Source: JBHHYN01 sp046757565 (GTDB lineage Bacteria > Pseudomonadota > Gammaproteobacteria > Eutrophobiales > Eutrophobiaceae). From it: a stretch of DNA of 64,000 nt. Below the pieces are notes generated by a model. The model was not told where the DNA came from. It did no database searches and worked only from the letters and a program-made list of their open reading frames with translations. This document shows positions 35,669-45,452 of the stretch, in pieces. Made by a program: the position numbers and the translations under genes. Position 1 is the stretch's first letter. Each line of letters begins with the position of its first letter. The stretch covers positions 1 through 64,000 of the forward strand of contig JBHHYN010000004.1 of NCBI GenBank assembly GCA_046757565.1, written 5' to 3'.

Positions 35669-36508
35669 TTATTTCGCTGCAACGATGTAGGCAATCCATC
35701 CGGCATCGGCTTCTCCTTTAGTCGTAGGGGTAAACACGCCATTACCCTCACCGTCCTTATCCGTGCCTTCCCAGTAAACCGAGGCCTTGAACCCCGCCTC
35801 CTGCAGCAGTTCCGTTAATTCGGGCAGGGTCCACATCCGCCAGTGATAGGTAAAGGCTTTTTTTATGCGGGAGCCATCCTTGAATTTAAAATGGATGTAT
35901 AACGTAGCATCGCCCGTTATCGGGTTATAGTGCGCCTGCTCCCAGATATAGGTGAAGCCGTTGTATTTCGTACTCTCCTGCATCTCCTGGAAGGCCTCAT
36001 AGCCGCCGAATGCATCGAGAAACAAAACACCGTCCTTATTCAAACCCCTGTAGATGCGGTCAAAATAGTGCTTCATGTTGGCACGGTCTTTGAAAATCCA
36101 GTAACTGAAATTCATGGCCACTACTGCATCGGTCGGCGGCACATCCGCCTGCATGACATCGGTATTGAAAATATGCAGCCGTTTGACCTGATCGGCCGTC
36201 AGCTCGGAAAGGTGATGGTCTCTGCCCCAATCGAGCACCCCGGGGTCGATATCGACAGCATAGGCAATAGTGTTATGTCGCCGCCTGACCCATTCGCAAG
36301 AGCTGTTCATGGTGCCGCAAAAGTCCTCCCGCAAGGTACGTGGCGACCTCCCTCTCAGTCTCTTAAAGGTCTTGTCAACAAAATCGGCCTCGGCTTCAAC
36401 GCACTGCACCGCCTGTTCATAAAGCATATATTTATCGGCCAGTTCCGCCATCATGGATTTTACCTTGGCGGCTTTAGCTTTATTTTTGTATTTTCTGTTC
36501 TTTGCCAT
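35669..36508 (-). CDS. Class I SAM-dependent methyltransferase
   Basis: 279 residues. After a Lys/Ala-rich start (MAKNRKYKNKAKAAKVKSMMAELADKY) the fold reads REDFCGTMNSSCEWVRRRHNTIAYAVDIDPGVLDWG, with the acidic residue after the second strand in VDIDPG, then DAVVAMNFSYWIFKDR. These are SAM-methyltransferase features. The first Gly-rich motif is weak (REDFCGT instead of a typical GxGxG). The substrate is unknown; aromatic residues near the active site (YNGFTYIWEQAHYNP) do not point to one. Convergent with the sixA-like gene and divergent from djlA. Confidence 0.8.
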   Translation of the reverse strand: MAKNRKYKNKAKAAKVKSMMAELADKYMLYEQAVQCVEAEADFVDKTFKRLRGRSPRTLREDFCGTMNSSCEWVRRRHNTIAYAVDIDPGVLDWGRDHHLSELTADQVKRLHIFNTDVMQADVPPTDAVVAMNFSYWIFKDRANMKHYFDRIYRGLNKDGVLFLDAFGGYEAFQEMQESTKYNGFTYIWEQAHYNPITGDATLYIHFKFKDGSRIKKAFTYHWRMWTLPELTELLQEAGFKASVYWEGTDKDGEGNGVFTPTTKGEADAGWIAYIVAAK

Positions 36509-36628
36509 GTTGCCGTGCCCGCTGGTATATATCTGCCCTTAAAAGTGAAACGGCGCATTATACCGATATAATATCCAACATGAATTCAATGTTTGCACAA
36601 ATTTTAACCCGGTCGAGATAAGTATGAA

Positions 36629-37447
36629 ATGAACTGGTGGGGAAAAATTATCGGCGGCACATTCGGCTTTATGCTGGGCGGACCACTTGGCGCCATGTTA
36701 GGCGCAGCGATAGGACATAACTTCGATGTGGGGGTGCAAGTCTCCGGAACCGGTGCTGTTGGCAGGGGAGGGCAACAACGCATACAGACAGCATTCTTTA
36801 CTGCGACGTTCTCCGTCATGGGGAATATCTGCAAGGCGGATGGACAGGTATGCGAAGATGAAATAGCTATCGCCAGGCAGGTCATGGCCCAGATGGAGCT
36901 GTCACCGGCACAAAAAAAGGCCGCCGTCGCCCTGTTTAACGAAGGGAAACAGAAGGATTTCCCCATTGATGATGTGCTCAGGCAGTTAAGGCAGGAGATC
37001 GGTTATTACCCCAATCTGCAACGGATGTTTATCGAGATCCAGTTGTATGCCGCCTATGCCGATGGGATTATGCATCCCGCCGAGAGAAGGCTGTTGCTCA
37101 AGGTATGCAAAACCTTTGGATTATCCGATCAGGATTTTGAAATCCTGGCGGGGGCGATCAGGGGGGAAACCCGGCACCGGGGTCCAGGCCGGACTGCTAA
37201 AGGCCCACAACTCACCTTAAAAGATGCCTATGCAATTTTAAATATTCCTGCCGGCGCAACGGAGGATGAGGTCAGGAAGGCCTACCGCAGACTGATGAGC
37301 CAGCACCATCCCGACAAGCTGGTCTCCAGGGGCCTGCCGGAAGAGATGATGAAAATGGCCACACAGCGAACCCAGGAGATCAGGCAGGCCTATGAGCGTA
37401 TCCGTGAAGAGCGTGGTTTTACAAACAGACGCCGCAGAAAAAAATAG
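36629..37447 (+). CDS. djlA: Membrane-anchored J-domain protein DjlA
   Basis: 272 residues. The order is DjlA-like: a Gly-rich N-terminal membrane segment (KIIGGTFGFMLGGPLGAMLGAAIGH), a central TerB-like helical domain (about 50-165), and a C-terminal J domain with the HPD motif in SQHHPDKLVSRG, followed by a basic tail (NRRRRKK). DjlA works with DnaK at the inner membrane and influences envelope stress signalling. It stands alone; a small palindromic repeat begins immediately after the stop codon. Confidence 0.94.
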   Translation: MNWWGKIIGGTFGFMLGGPLGAMLGAAIGHNFDVGVQVSGTGAVGRGGQQRIQTAFFTATFSVMGNICKADGQVCEDEIAIARQVMAQMELSPAQKKAAVALFNEGKQKDFPIDDVLRQLRQEIGYYPNLQRMFIEIQLYAAYADGIMHPAERRLLLKVCKTFGLSDQDFEILAGAIRGETRHRGPGRTAKGPQLTLKDAYAILNIPAGATEDEVRKAYRRLMSQHHPDKLVSRGLPEEMMKMATQRTQEIRQAYERIREERGFTNRRRRKK

Positions 37448-37471
37448 GGAACCCCTGATAAATCAGATTCC
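37448..37471. repeat. GGAA-CTGAT small palindrome, copy after djlA
   Basis: GGAACCCCTGAT (37448-37459) is followed by a partly complementary AATCAGATTCC (37461-37471). It begins at the base after the djlA stop. It resembles the palindrome at 46501-46527, which also follows a stop codon, and has no T-run. Confidence 0.55.
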
Positions 37472-37618
37472 AGTGTTAGCGGGATATAACACACTGCATC
37501 CGGTCCGGTGGGCATGTGATCTCCTGCCCGGGCGCTTGCCCGCTGTGCAATTTTCAGGGCGAATCATTGTCTATACACAGAAGAAACCCTTATCAAAAGA
37601 GCAGTGTTATCACCACTT

Positions 37619-38578
37619 ATGTCAACACTTATCAGAGTACTGGTTGTCGTTGTTTTCGCCGGCTCCGCTGTTAGCAGTTATGCCGGGAGTAAAAAAAATG
37701 GTTTTGATTTGAGCGACAGTCTGATCCCGGCTAAAAAAATAAAACATGGCGGACCACCACGGGACGGGATTCCCTCAATCGACCAACCAAAATTTATCAG
37801 TGCCGGGGAAGCCTCTTTCCTGAAGGATAAAGATCGGATTATCGGCGTTTATCATAACGGTATTGCCAAAGCCTATCCGATCCGGATCCTGGACTGGCAC
37901 GAGATCGTCAACGATCGCTTCACGGATGAGGCCGTGCTCATCAGTTACTGTCCGCTGTGTGGTTCCGGTATGGTATTTACCGTTCAGGGCGCTGGCGTTC
38001 ATTTTACTTTCGGCGTCTCCGGCCTGCTGTATAACAACGATGTGTTGTTGTACGACCGGCAGACGGGTTCCCTCTGGTCACAAATCCTGGGCAAGGCCAT
38101 TTCCGGCCCGCTGAAAGGGGTCACCCTTCCCCTGCTGCCCTCCGCCAACACGACCTGGCGGGCATGGCAAACGCGTTATCCCGAAACGCTGGTACTGTCG
38201 ACCGACACCGGTTACCGGCGTAATTACAGACACTCTCCTTACCGGGGCTACAGCAGTTCCGGAGAGTTGTATTTTCCCGTAGAGCACAAGAGTAACGAAT
38301 ATCGCAGGAAAGAACTGGTCCTGGGCGTAACCTTGAATAAGCAGCACAAGGCCTACCCTTTCATGGAATTGAAAAAACAGGGGTTACCGGCCTTCAAGGA
38401 CAATGTGGCCGGCAAACGAATGACGGTTGAATGGTCTGCATCCGAAAAATCGGCGCGTCTACTGGATGAAAACGGAACTGAAGTCCCCAGCGTTGTTGCC
38501 TACTGGTTTGCCTGGTATGCCTTCCATCCGGATACGGACGTTTTTCATGCTGAGGAAAGGGAATTTCGGGGACAGTGA
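37619..38578 (+). CDS. DUF3179 domain protein, exported
   Basis: 319 residues from ATG 37619, preferred over a GTG at 37604 because it gives a clean signal peptide (LIRVLVVVVFAGSAVSSYA). The rest is one DUF3179 domain: GVYHNGIAKAYPIRILDWHEIVND, VLISYCPLCGSGMVF, and LLYNNDVLLYDRQTGSLWSQ. The CPLC and Trp-His motifs suggest a metal or redox centre, but the family has no established biochemical function that I know. The last codons (FRGQ and stop) lie in the left arm of the REP-like inverted repeat that follows, so the C-terminus may have been altered by that element. Confidence 0.85.
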   Translation: MSTLIRVLVVVVFAGSAVSSYAGSKKNGFDLSDSLIPAKKIKHGGPPRDGIPSIDQPKFISAGEASFLKDKDRIIGVYHNGIAKAYPIRILDWHEIVNDRFTDEAVLISYCPLCGSGMVFTVQGAGVHFTFGVSGLLYNNDVLLYDRQTGSLWSQILGKAISGPLKGVTLPLLPSANTTWRAWQTRYPETLVLSTDTGYRRNYRHSPYRGYSSSGELYFPVEHKSNEYRRKELVLGVTLNKQHKAYPFMELKKQGLPAFKDNVAGKRMTVEWSASEKSARLLDENGTEVPSVVAYWFAWYAFHPDTDVFHAEEREFRGQ

Positions 38579-38667
38579 CTTTAATTTCTCTTAACGCGAA
38601 TCGTGGCAAATCAGCAACTTGACCAATACTTCAACAACAGAAGTAATTAAAGTCACTATCCCCGAAA
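38564..38667. repeat. REP/MITE-like inverted repeat overlapping the DUF3179 3' end
   Basis: The left arm (38564-38589, beginning TTTCGGGGACAGTGAC) and right arm (38639-38667, ending TATCCCCGAAA) are inverted copies over about 26 bp with few mismatches. The intervening 49 bp carry no coding signal. GGGGACAGT...TTAATT ends are typical of REP-like elements mobilised by Y1-type (RAYT) transposases in proteobacteria. No transposase gene lies nearby. Confidence 0.75.
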
Positions 38668-38679
38668 CCAATCAAGATT

Positions 38680-39123
38680 TCAATGCAGAAATCTGTTTTG
38701 ATCCTCTTCCCAATATTCACCATCCAGCGTAACCGAGTGATGGACGGTATATTGCGTTCCACGCAGAAACATGCGGTTCAGGAAAGAGGTAGCGATATAT
38801 CTCCTTATTTTTGGAACAAGGCACAGGAACCCTATGGTATCCGTGAAGAAGCCGGGTGTAAGCAATAGTGCACCACACATCAACAGGATCAGTCCCTCGA
38901 GCAGATCTGTTGCCGGCATCTCGCCATGCTCGAGCCTCCTCTGGACCCGGGCAAGTGTCTGCAATCCTTGCAAGCGAAGCAGCCAGGCACCAATGATGGC
39001 CGTGAGGACGCATAACCCGATGGTAGGCATGACCCCCACCAGACCACCCACCTGAATGAGAAGATAGATCTCAATCAGGGGAACGGTAAAGAACAGAATT
39101 AATAACAATCTGAACAGAGGCAC
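38680..39123 (-). CDS. fxsA: FxsA family membrane protein
   Basis: 147 residues from a GTG at 39123. FFTVPLIEIYLLIQVGGLVGVMPTIGLCVLTAIIGAWLLRLQG is the FxsA signature, with three or four membrane segments and a soluble Cys/Arg-rich tail (KIRRYIATSFLNRM). FxsA was named for suppressing F exclusion of phage T7 in E. coli; its molecular role is not established. It is convergent with the DUF3179 gene, separated by the REP-like element, and divergent from cutA. Confidence 0.88.
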   Translation of the reverse strand: MPLFRLLLILFFTVPLIEIYLLIQVGGLVGVMPTIGLCVLTAIIGAWLLRLQGLQTLARVQRRLEHGEMPATDLLEGLILLMCGALLLTPGFFTDTIGFLCLVPKIRRYIATSFLNRMFLRGTQYTVHHSVTLDGEYWEEDQNRFLH

Positions 39124-39215
39124 TGCTTCAATCCACCGATAGAATTAGCTTATTAATAAATGTGTTGGCAAAATACCATTTTTCAAGGGCACAAGACAGG
39201 TATTAAGCGTGTAGT

Positions 39216-39548
39216 ATGACAAACGAGAGACAACACCTTCTGGTACTGAGCAGCTGTCCAGGCCCGGATTCAGCCGAAAAAATCGCTAATGAGCTCGTTA
39301 CGAACCGCCTCGCAGCCTGTGTCCAGATCCTGCCGCACATCCAATCCTGCTTCCGTTGGCAAAAGAAGGTAGACCATGCAGAGGAACAACTGCTATTGAT
39401 CAAGACCACCCTGCAACGCTATCCGGACCTGGAGAACAAGATCAAATCCATGCATCCCTATGAACTTCCCGAGATCATCGCAGTCCCTATCAGTACCGGC
39501 TTGCAAGACTATCTCTCCTGGATTGAAGACTGTACTCTATCCGCATGA
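39216..39548 (+). CDS. cutA: Divalent-cation tolerance protein CutA
   Basis: 110 residues, the usual CutA size. LVLSSCPGPDSAEKIANELVTNRLAACVQILPHIQSCFRWQKKV and MHPYELPEIIAVPIS are family hallmarks of this trimeric ferredoxin-like protein. It is linked to copper tolerance and has been seen near dsbD (dipZ) in E. coli. Here too the dsbD start codon overlaps the cutA stop (ATGA), so the pair is probably one transcript. Confidence 0.95.
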   Translation: MTNERQHLLVLSSCPGPDSAEKIANELVTNRLAACVQILPHIQSCFRWQKKVDHAEEQLLLIKTTLQRYPDLENKIKSMHPYELPEIIAVPISTGLQDYLSWIEDCTLSA

Positions 39549-41410
39549 AATGTAATCGTTTCCTCCTTGCTCTGGTCTGCCTGGTCACCCTGCAATGGGC
39601 CGGCGCCGCCTCCCTAAGCGAGCGCTTACATAACCTGTTCGCCGGTACAGATGCGGGTATCACTCAGGATGAAATCCTCGCTCCCGATGAGGCATTTGTT
39701 ATGTCAACGACGGTGACGGGGCCCAGGAGACTGCTCGTCACCTGGCAGATCGCTGCAGGTTATTATCTGTATCACGACAAGTTCAGTTTCAGAATTGCTG
39801 AAGGTGACGCAAAGATCGATACCAGGATGGTGCAGATCCCCCATGGCAAGCTTAAGGAAGACCCTACATTCGGCAGTGTTGAGGTCAATACCGGGGCGGT
39901 GCAGGTGGATCTGCCTCTGCTAAGACAGGCCCTGAACAGATCGTCCATTACCCTGGAAGTGGGTTATCAGGGCTGCAAGGAGAACTCCATCTGTTATCCG
40001 CCGATTAAAAAACAACTGCCCCTCATGCTGGATCTGTTCGCCACCCCTGCAGCAGCGGCAACCGCGTCCCCCGGCATTACCCGGGGGAATGCAGGAACTC
40101 TCTCCTCACAGGATGCCGTCACGCAAAGACTTGAAGAGGCCGGTCTGTTATTGAATATTTTCGCTTTCTTCGGTTTTGGATTATTGCTCTCGCTGACACC
40201 GTGCGTGTTTCCCATGATCCCGATCCTGTCCGGCATTATTGTCGGCCAGGGAGACCGGATCACGGTCTTGCAGGCATTTCTGCTCTCGCTTGCCTACGTT
40301 CTGGCGATGGCTGTCACCTATGCCCTGCTGGGAGTAATCGCCGGATCATTTTATTTCAACCTGCAAACGGCCTCACAAAATGTCTGGGTCATAACGGCCT
40401 TCAGCCTGGTGTTTGTTGCGCTCGCGTTTTCGATGTTTGGCTTCTACGAACTACAGCTGCCTGCCGCTATACAAAGCCGGTTAACCGGCCTGAGCGATGA
40501 TCGACGTAGCGGGACTCTGGCGGGCGCCGCGATTATGGGGGCACTGTCGGCAATTATTGTCGGGCCCTGCGTTGCCCCGCCACTGGCCGGTGCCCTGCTG
40601 TATATCAGCCAGACCGGTAATGCCGTTCTCGGCGGGCTTACCCTGTTTGCCATGGGGCTGGGATTCGGCGTGCCGTTACTCATCATCGGCGCTTCAGCAG
40701 GCAGCCTGCTGCCCCGGGCCGGACCGTGGATGAACACTATCAAGCGGATCTTCGGCGTCATCATGCTCGGCGTCGCCATCTGGTTCATGGGGCGGATCCT
40801 GACAGGGCCTTTCATCATGTATGCGTGGGCCCTGTTACTCATCATCAGCGGGATCTATATGGGAGCACTGGATCGTATGGAAAAGGGCGTTACCTGGACG
40901 CGTTTATGGAAAGGGATTGGCCTTGCCGTTCTGGTTTATGGAGTGGTACTGGTTATCGGCGCAAGCAGCGGTAGCCGGGATGTTTTTAAACCGTTGCAGC
41001 GATTGACACAAGCCAGGGGGACAGTGGCACAGACAGATAATGAGCTGCATTTCAAGACGATTAAAACAGTGGATGATCTTAACCGTGAACTTATCGAAGC
41101 GGTCCGTATGGGGAAACCGGTCATGCTGGATTTCTATGCCGACTGGTGTGTCGTCTGTAATGAGATGGAAAAAAACACCTTTCCCGATCCGAAGGTCCAC
41201 GCAGCCCTGAAAGATGTCATACTATTGCAGGCCGACGTTACCAGAAATGATAAGAATGACCAGGAACTGTTACAGAAATTCGATCTCTATGGTCCACCGG
41301 CCATCCTGTTTTTCGGGACAGACGGCAAAGAACGTAAATCCTACCGCCTGATCGGCTTCGTTGCAGCGGACGAGTTTACTCATCATGCCAGGGAGGCGAT
41401 CGGTTCATGA
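39545..41410 (+). CDS. dsbD: Thiol:disulfide interchange protein DsbD
   Basis: 621 residues with the three DsbD parts. A signal peptide and periplasmic N-terminal domain carry Cys144 and Cys150 (GYQGCKENSIC). An eight-segment membrane domain has LTPCVFPMIP and VGPCVAPPLAG Cys-Pro/Pro-Cys motifs. A C-terminal thioredoxin domain has WCVVC (Cys535 and Cys538). It passes electrons from cytoplasmic thioredoxin to periplasmic proteins. It overlaps cutA upstream and a TlpA-like gene downstream by four bases each, making a three-gene thiol-redox unit. Confidence 0.97.
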   Translation: MKCNRFLLALVCLVTLQWAGAASLSERLHNLFAGTDAGITQDEILAPDEAFVMSTTVTGPRRLLVTWQIAAGYYLYHDKFSFRIAEGDAKIDTRMVQIPHGKLKEDPTFGSVEVNTGAVQVDLPLLRQALNRSSITLEVGYQGCKENSICYPPIKKQLPLMLDLFATPAAAATASPGITRGNAGTLSSQDAVTQRLEEAGLLLNIFAFFGFGLLLSLTPCVFPMIPILSGIIVGQGDRITVLQAFLLSLAYVLAMAVTYALLGVIAGSFYFNLQTASQNVWVITAFSLVFVALAFSMFGFYELQLPAAIQSRLTGLSDDRRSGTLAGAAIMGALSAIIVGPCVAPPLAGALLYISQTGNAVLGGLTLFAMGLGFGVPLLIIGASAGSLLPRAGPWMNTIKRIFGVIMLGVAIWFMGRILTGPFIMYAWALLLIISGIYMGALDRMEKGVTWTRLWKGIGLAVLVYGVVLVIGASSGSRDVFKPLQRLTQARGTVAQTDNELHFKTIKTVDDLNRELIEAVRMGKPVMLDFYADWCVVCNEMEKNTFPDPKVHAALKDVILLQADVTRNDKNDQELLQKFDLYGPPAILFFGTDGKERKSYRLIGFVAADEFTHHAREAIGS

Positions 41411-41982
41411 AAAGACCCATCCTGATCACGGGCATGCTAATAGTAATGGGCGGCGCAGCGGTAGCCGGTTTTTACTATCAACGCCATCAGTCCGAAACCC
41501 GGGACGGTGCCTATCAGGCAGCCTCGCAGTCCGTCATTGTCAACGAACAGAAACAGCAGATGAAGGGCAGGTACCGGCCGGACTTCAGTCTGGCCGATGT
41601 CAACGGCCGTATGCACCATATCAGTGAATGGGATGGCCGGGTGGTGGCGTTGAATTTCTGGGCCACATGGTGTCCGCCCTGCCTCAAGGAGATCCCGGAA
41701 TTTATCAAATTGCAGGCACAATACAGAGATCGGGGACTGCAGTTTATTGGCATCGCGCTACAACGCCCCGAGGATGTCACTGAATTTATGCAGACACAGG
41801 GAATGAACTATCCGGTATTGGCCGGCGAACGGGCCGTTATTAAAATCACCAAATCCTATGGAAATGATATCGGGGCTTTGCCTTACACGGTGATCGTCGA
41901 CCGTAACGGCCGGATTGCCTTTACTAAATTTGGCCAACTCACGGGTGAGACCGCTGAACGGGTAATCGCTGCCCTATTATAG
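41407..41982 (+). CDS. TlpA/ResA-like membrane-anchored thioredoxin
   Basis: 191 residues. An N-terminal signal anchor (about 5-23) precedes a thioredoxin fold with FWATWCPPCLKEIPEF (Cys89 and Cys92) and the cis-Pro region GALPYTVIVDRNG. Such proteins keep cytochrome c or other periplasmic cysteines reduced and take electrons from DsbD, whose gene overlaps this one by four bases. SoxW-like roles in keeping Sox proteins reduced are also possible given soxYZ elsewhere in the window, but not shown by sequence. Confidence 0.9.
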   Translation: MKRPILITGMLIVMGGAAVAGFYYQRHQSETRDGAYQAASQSVIVNEQKQQMKGRYRPDFSLADVNGRMHHISEWDGRVVALNFWATWCPPCLKEIPEFIKLQAQYRDRGLQFIGIALQRPEDVTEFMQTQGMNYPVLAGERAVIKITKSYGNDIGALPYTVIVDRNGRIAFTKFGQLTGETAERVIAALL

Positions 41983-42047
41983 ACACCCTTCTTTTTTAAT
42001 TAAATTTCGGCTAAAATCTGCAAATTGCGCTGATTTTGGGGAGATTT

Positions 42048-42491
42048 ATGGCAAAAATCCTGGTTCTCAACGGACCTAATCTGAATCTGCTGGGAAAACG
42101 TGAGCCGGAGGTTTATGGTACTACCACGCTCGCTGAAATTGATGAGTCGCTCATTGCCGAGGCGGGTTTAAAAGGACATACCCTTGAATGCCTGCAAAGC
42201 AATGCGGAACATGAGCTGATAGACCGGATCCATTCCGCCAGGGAAGACGGGACCGAGTTTATCATTGTCAATCCCGGTGCTTTTACCCATACCAGTATCG
42301 CATTGCGTGATGCTTTCCTTGGCGTTGCCATACCGTTTATCGAGGTACACCTCTCCAATGTTTTTGCACGGGAGTCCTTCCGGCAACACTCTTTCCTTTC
42401 CGACATCGCCATTGGCGTGATCAGCGGTATGGGTGCGCAGGGATACAGTCTGGCGTTGCAGGCAGCCGAGAAACGACTCAGTAAAACGTAA
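42048..42491 (+). CDS. aroQ: 3-dehydroquinate dehydratase, type II
   Basis: 147 residues from ATG 42048, preceded by [30 protein letters not shown] is the type II signature with the catalytic Arg and Tyr. [16 protein letters not shown] and [17 protein letters not shown] complete the dodecamer active site. It converts 3-dehydroquinate to dehydroshikimate in aromatic amino acid synthesis. Its place directly before accB-accC is the common gammaproteobacterial order. Confidence 0.97.
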   Translation: MAKILVLNGPNLNLLGKREPEVYGTTTLAEIDESLIAEAGLKGHTLECLQSNAEHELIDRIHSAREDGTEFIIVNPGAFTHTSIALRDAFLGVAIPFIEVHLSNVFARESFRQHSFLSDIAIGVISGMGAQGYSLALQAAEKRLSKT

Positions 42492-42501
42492 TTCAACAAC
42501 T

Positions 42502-42963
42502 ATGGACATTCGCAAAGTAAAAAAACTCATCGAAATGCTGGAAGAGTCCGGCATTGCTGAAATAGAGATCCATGAGGGAGAGGAGTCTGTGCGTATCAGC
42601 CGGCAAAGCTCGCTCGCTCCGGCACAGACAATCGTGCAGGTGCCTGATGCCGGCGTGACTTCCCGGGCACAGGCTGGGGAACCGGCGCCGGTTGCCGATA
42701 CCCAGGAGGAGAATGAACCTGAAGGGAATATCGTCACAGCGCCGATGGTGGGTATTTTTTATGAGGCCCCGTCCCCGGATAAACCTCCGTTCGTTGAACG
42801 GGGACAGCCGGTACGCAAGGGCGATGTGCTCTGTATCATTGAAGCCATGAAGATCATGAACCAGATTGAGGCGGACACGAGTGGTATCGTTGCCAGGATC
42901 ATGGTTGAAAACGGAGAACCGGTAGAGTATGGACAGCCTCTGTTTGTGCTTCGTGAGGAATAG
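42502..42963 (+). CDS. accB: Biotin carboxyl carrier protein of acetyl-CoA carboxylase
   Basis: 153 residues from ATG 42502 ([23 protein letters not shown]); a longer frame upstream overlaps aroQ and is not family-like. A Pro/Ala-rich linker (about 38-70) leads to the biotinyl domain, with Lys117 in EAMKIMNQI as the biotin site. It shuttles carboxyl groups between AccC and the carboxyltransferase in fatty-acid synthesis. It starts 10 bp after aroQ and precedes accC by 112 bp. Confidence 0.97.
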   Translation: MDIRKVKKLIEMLEESGIAEIEIHEGEESVRISRQSSLAPAQTIVQVPDAGVTSRAQAGEPAPVADTQEENEPEGNIVTAPMVGIFYEAPSPDKPPFVERGQPVRKGDVLCIIEAMKIMNQIEADTSGIVARIMVENGEPVEYGQPLFVLREE

Positions 42964-43075
42964 GTCATGTTTCGCACTGCTTATGCGTTATGAACCCCGG
43001 ACCCCCTTCAACGTGCCAGTTCAGTATCACTGCTGCTGACAAGCTGTTATATTACTCGTCCGATTAGCTACTCCC

Positions 43076-44419
43076 ATGCTCGAGAAGGTTGTTATTGCAA
43101 ACCGTGGCGAGGTAGCGTTACGCATCCTGCGGGCATGTCACGAACTCAGGATCAAGACCGTAGCCGTCTTTTCCGAGGCAGACCGGGATCAGAAACATGT
43201 CCTTCTTGCCGATGAGTCTGTTTGTATCGGTCCGGCCGCATCCATAGACAGCTACCTCAATATCCCGGCCGTCATCAGCGCTGCGGAGGTAACCGATGCA
43301 GTGGCCATTCATCCGGGTTATGGTTTTCTCGCCGAGAATGCGGATTTTGCCGAACGGGTTGAACAGAGCGGATTTATTTTTATCGGTCCACGTGTTGATA
43401 CCCTTCGCCTGATGGGCAACAAAATTACCGCCATCGATACCATGAAAAAATCAGGCGTGCCGTGCCTGCCCAGTTCCGGTGACCTGCGGGAAGAAGATCT
43501 GGATGAAACAACCAGGATTGCCAAGAAGATTGGCTATCCCGTTATTATCAAGGCTGCCGGCGGTGGCGGCGGCCGCGGTATGCGTGTTGTCTTCAGTGAA
43601 GCCACCCTGCGCAATGCCATTACACTTACGCGCAGCGAGGCAGCGGCGGCCTTTGGCGACGATACGATCTACATGGAAAAATTTCTTGAACACCCGAGGC
43701 ATATTGAGATACAGGTATTGGCAGACGGACATGGCAATGTTGTTTATCTCGGGGAACGTGACTGCTCCATGCAGCGGCGCCACCAGAAGGTAATTGAAGA
43801 AGCCCCCGCTCCCGGAATAGACGAAAGAACACGCAGCAGAATCGGAGAGAGTTGCCTGGAGGCCTGCCGCTCCATGCATTACCGGAGTGCCGGAACCATC
43901 GAATTTTTATATGAGGAGGGACAATTCTACTTTATCGAGATGAATACCCGCCTGCAGGTTGAACATCCCGTCACAGAGATGGTAACCGGGATTGATATTG
44001 TGCGTGAGCAACTTCGTATTGCCGCAGGAGAAAAGCTTGGCTATTCACAAAGAGATATCCATATTAACGGTCATGCCATTGAATGCCGGATTAATGCGGA
44101 AGACGCAGAAACCTTTATGCCCTCGCCGGGTGTCATCGAACATTACCACCCACCGGGCGGCCCGGGTATACGTGTTGATACCCATGTTTACCAGGGGTAT
44201 CGGATCCCGCCGCACTACGATTCGATGATTGGAAAATTAATTGCCCATGCCGAGACCCGGGAACTGGCCCTGGCAAGAATGTCGATAGCCCTCTCTGAAA
44301 TAATCATTGAAGGAATTAACACCAACATAGCCCTGCATGAAAAGCTCATCGACGATGCCGCGTTTGTCGCCGGTGGAACAGATATACACTATCTGGAAAA
44401 CAAACTTGGGCTGAAATGA
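43076..44419 (+). CDS. accC: Acetyl-CoA carboxylase biotin carboxylase subunit
   Basis: 447 residues. [23 protein letters not shown] opening, the ATP-grasp glycine loop [12 protein letters not shown], and [22 protein letters not shown] with the catalytic Glu and Arg are all present. It carboxylates biotin on AccB using ATP and bicarbonate. It follows accB with a 112-bp gap that holds no recognisable site. prmA follows. Confidence 0.98.
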   Translation: MLEKVVIANRGEVALRILRACHELRIKTVAVFSEADRDQKHVLLADESVCIGPAASIDSYLNIPAVISAAEVTDAVAIHPGYGFLAENADFAERVEQSGFIFIGPRVDTLRLMGNKITAIDTMKKSGVPCLPSSGDLREEDLDETTRIAKKIGYPVIIKAAGGGGGRGMRVVFSEATLRNAITLTRSEAAAAFGDDTIYMEKFLEHPRHIEIQVLADGHGNVVYLGERDCSMQRRHQKVIEEAPAPGIDERTRSRIGESCLEACRSMHYRSAGTIEFLYEEGQFYFIEMNTRLQVEHPVTEMVTGIDIVREQLRIAAGEKLGYSQRDIHINGHAIECRINAEDAETFMPSPGVIEHYHPPGGPGIRVDTHVYQGYRIPPHYDSMIGKLIAHAETRELALARMSIALSEIIIEGINTNIALHEKLIDDAAFVAGGTDIHYLENKLGLK

Positions 44420-44543
44420 ACGTACCATACAGTAGCGGCCGGTCTGCTAACAGGAGCGATGATGGAGATGAGTCCTGAATTGACTGCGCATCCTGTCTCC
44501 TCAATCACTCCTGTACCCGGCACCGTTTAACTGCTCCGCTCTT

Positions 44544-45428
44544 ATGCCCTGGTTGCGGCTAAGGATCGATACCAATAAAGATAAAATCGGGCTGGTGACG
44601 GGTCTGTTTGAACAGTTTGGCGCCGCTTCAATTAGCTATCGTCCCGCCAGCGGCGAGACCCTGTTTGCGGGATCGGCCGAAAACAGCATCTTTTGGCAAC
44701 GCACCGCTGTCATTGCATTACTGGATCCCGAAATTGATATGGATATTCTGCTCGCGTGTCTACGCAACCGCATCGGGACCGCCAATATCCTTGCCCACAA
44801 GATCGATGTACTGGAGGAGAGGGAATGGACTGAGGCGCATAAACAAGGTTACGGAACCATGTTGTTCGGCGGGCGTTTGTGCGTCTGTCCGGGTTGGCTG
44901 GATCCCCCGCCAGACTACCCCTGCTCAATTACCCTGGACCCGGGGCTCGCTTTCGGGACGGGGACACATGCAACCACGGCGCTCTGTCTCGACTGGCTCG
45001 CAGGACATGAACTGTATGACAAGACGGTTATCGACTACGGCTGCGGTTCAGGTATTCTGGCCCTGGCGGCTGCGCGACTTGGCGCCAGGCATGTATATGC
45101 CGTCGACACTGATCCCCAGGCCATTACGGCAGCCTCGGCCAATGCAGGACGGAATAATCTGGTTGAGAAAATAACCATCACTGCTCCACAGCAGTTAACA
45201 CTGTCCGACGCGGATATTCTCGTCGCCAATATATTGCTGGATCCACTGCTGACACTCGCCCCTGAATTCAGCAGGCGGGTCCAGGCTGGAGGGGAAATTG
45301 CTCTATCGGGCATCCTGGCATCACAGGCACAAGAGTGTTTGTCGGTCTATGGCCGCTGGTTTACCATGCAAGAAACGGAGTTTCACGACGAGTGGGCCTT
45401 GATAAAAGGCCATCGATCAACCGAGTGA
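44544..45428 (+). CDS. prmA: Ribosomal protein L11 methyltransferase
   Basis: 294 residues. An N-terminal substrate-binding domain (MPWLRLRIDTNKDKIGLVTGLFEQFGAASISY) precedes the catalytic domain with LDPGLAFGTGTHATTALCLDWL, VIDYGCGSGILALAAARLGA (SAM site) and VANILLDPL. It trimethylates amino groups of L11. The accC-prmA-(zinc-ribbon)-dusB-fis order is retained from other gammaproteobacteria. About 124 bp separate it from accC. Confidence 0.96.
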   Translation: MPWLRLRIDTNKDKIGLVTGLFEQFGAASISYRPASGETLFAGSAENSIFWQRTAVIALLDPEIDMDILLACLRNRIGTANILAHKIDVLEEREWTEAHKQGYGTMLFGGRLCVCPGWLDPPPDYPCSITLDPGLAFGTGTHATTALCLDWLAGHELYDKTVIDYGCGSGILALAAARLGARHVYAVDTDPQAITAASANAGRNNLVEKITITAPQQLTLSDADILVANILLDPLLTLAPEFSRRVQAGGEIALSGILASQAQECLSVYGRWFTMQETEFHDEWALIKGHRSTE

Positions 45429-45452
45429 TGCCAAAGATACCGATGTCATAAG

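Noticed and set aside
38564..38667. Terminator for the DUF3179 and fxsA genes
   Set aside because: The arms are long and separated by 49 bp without a T-run; the end sequences fit a REP-like element better.
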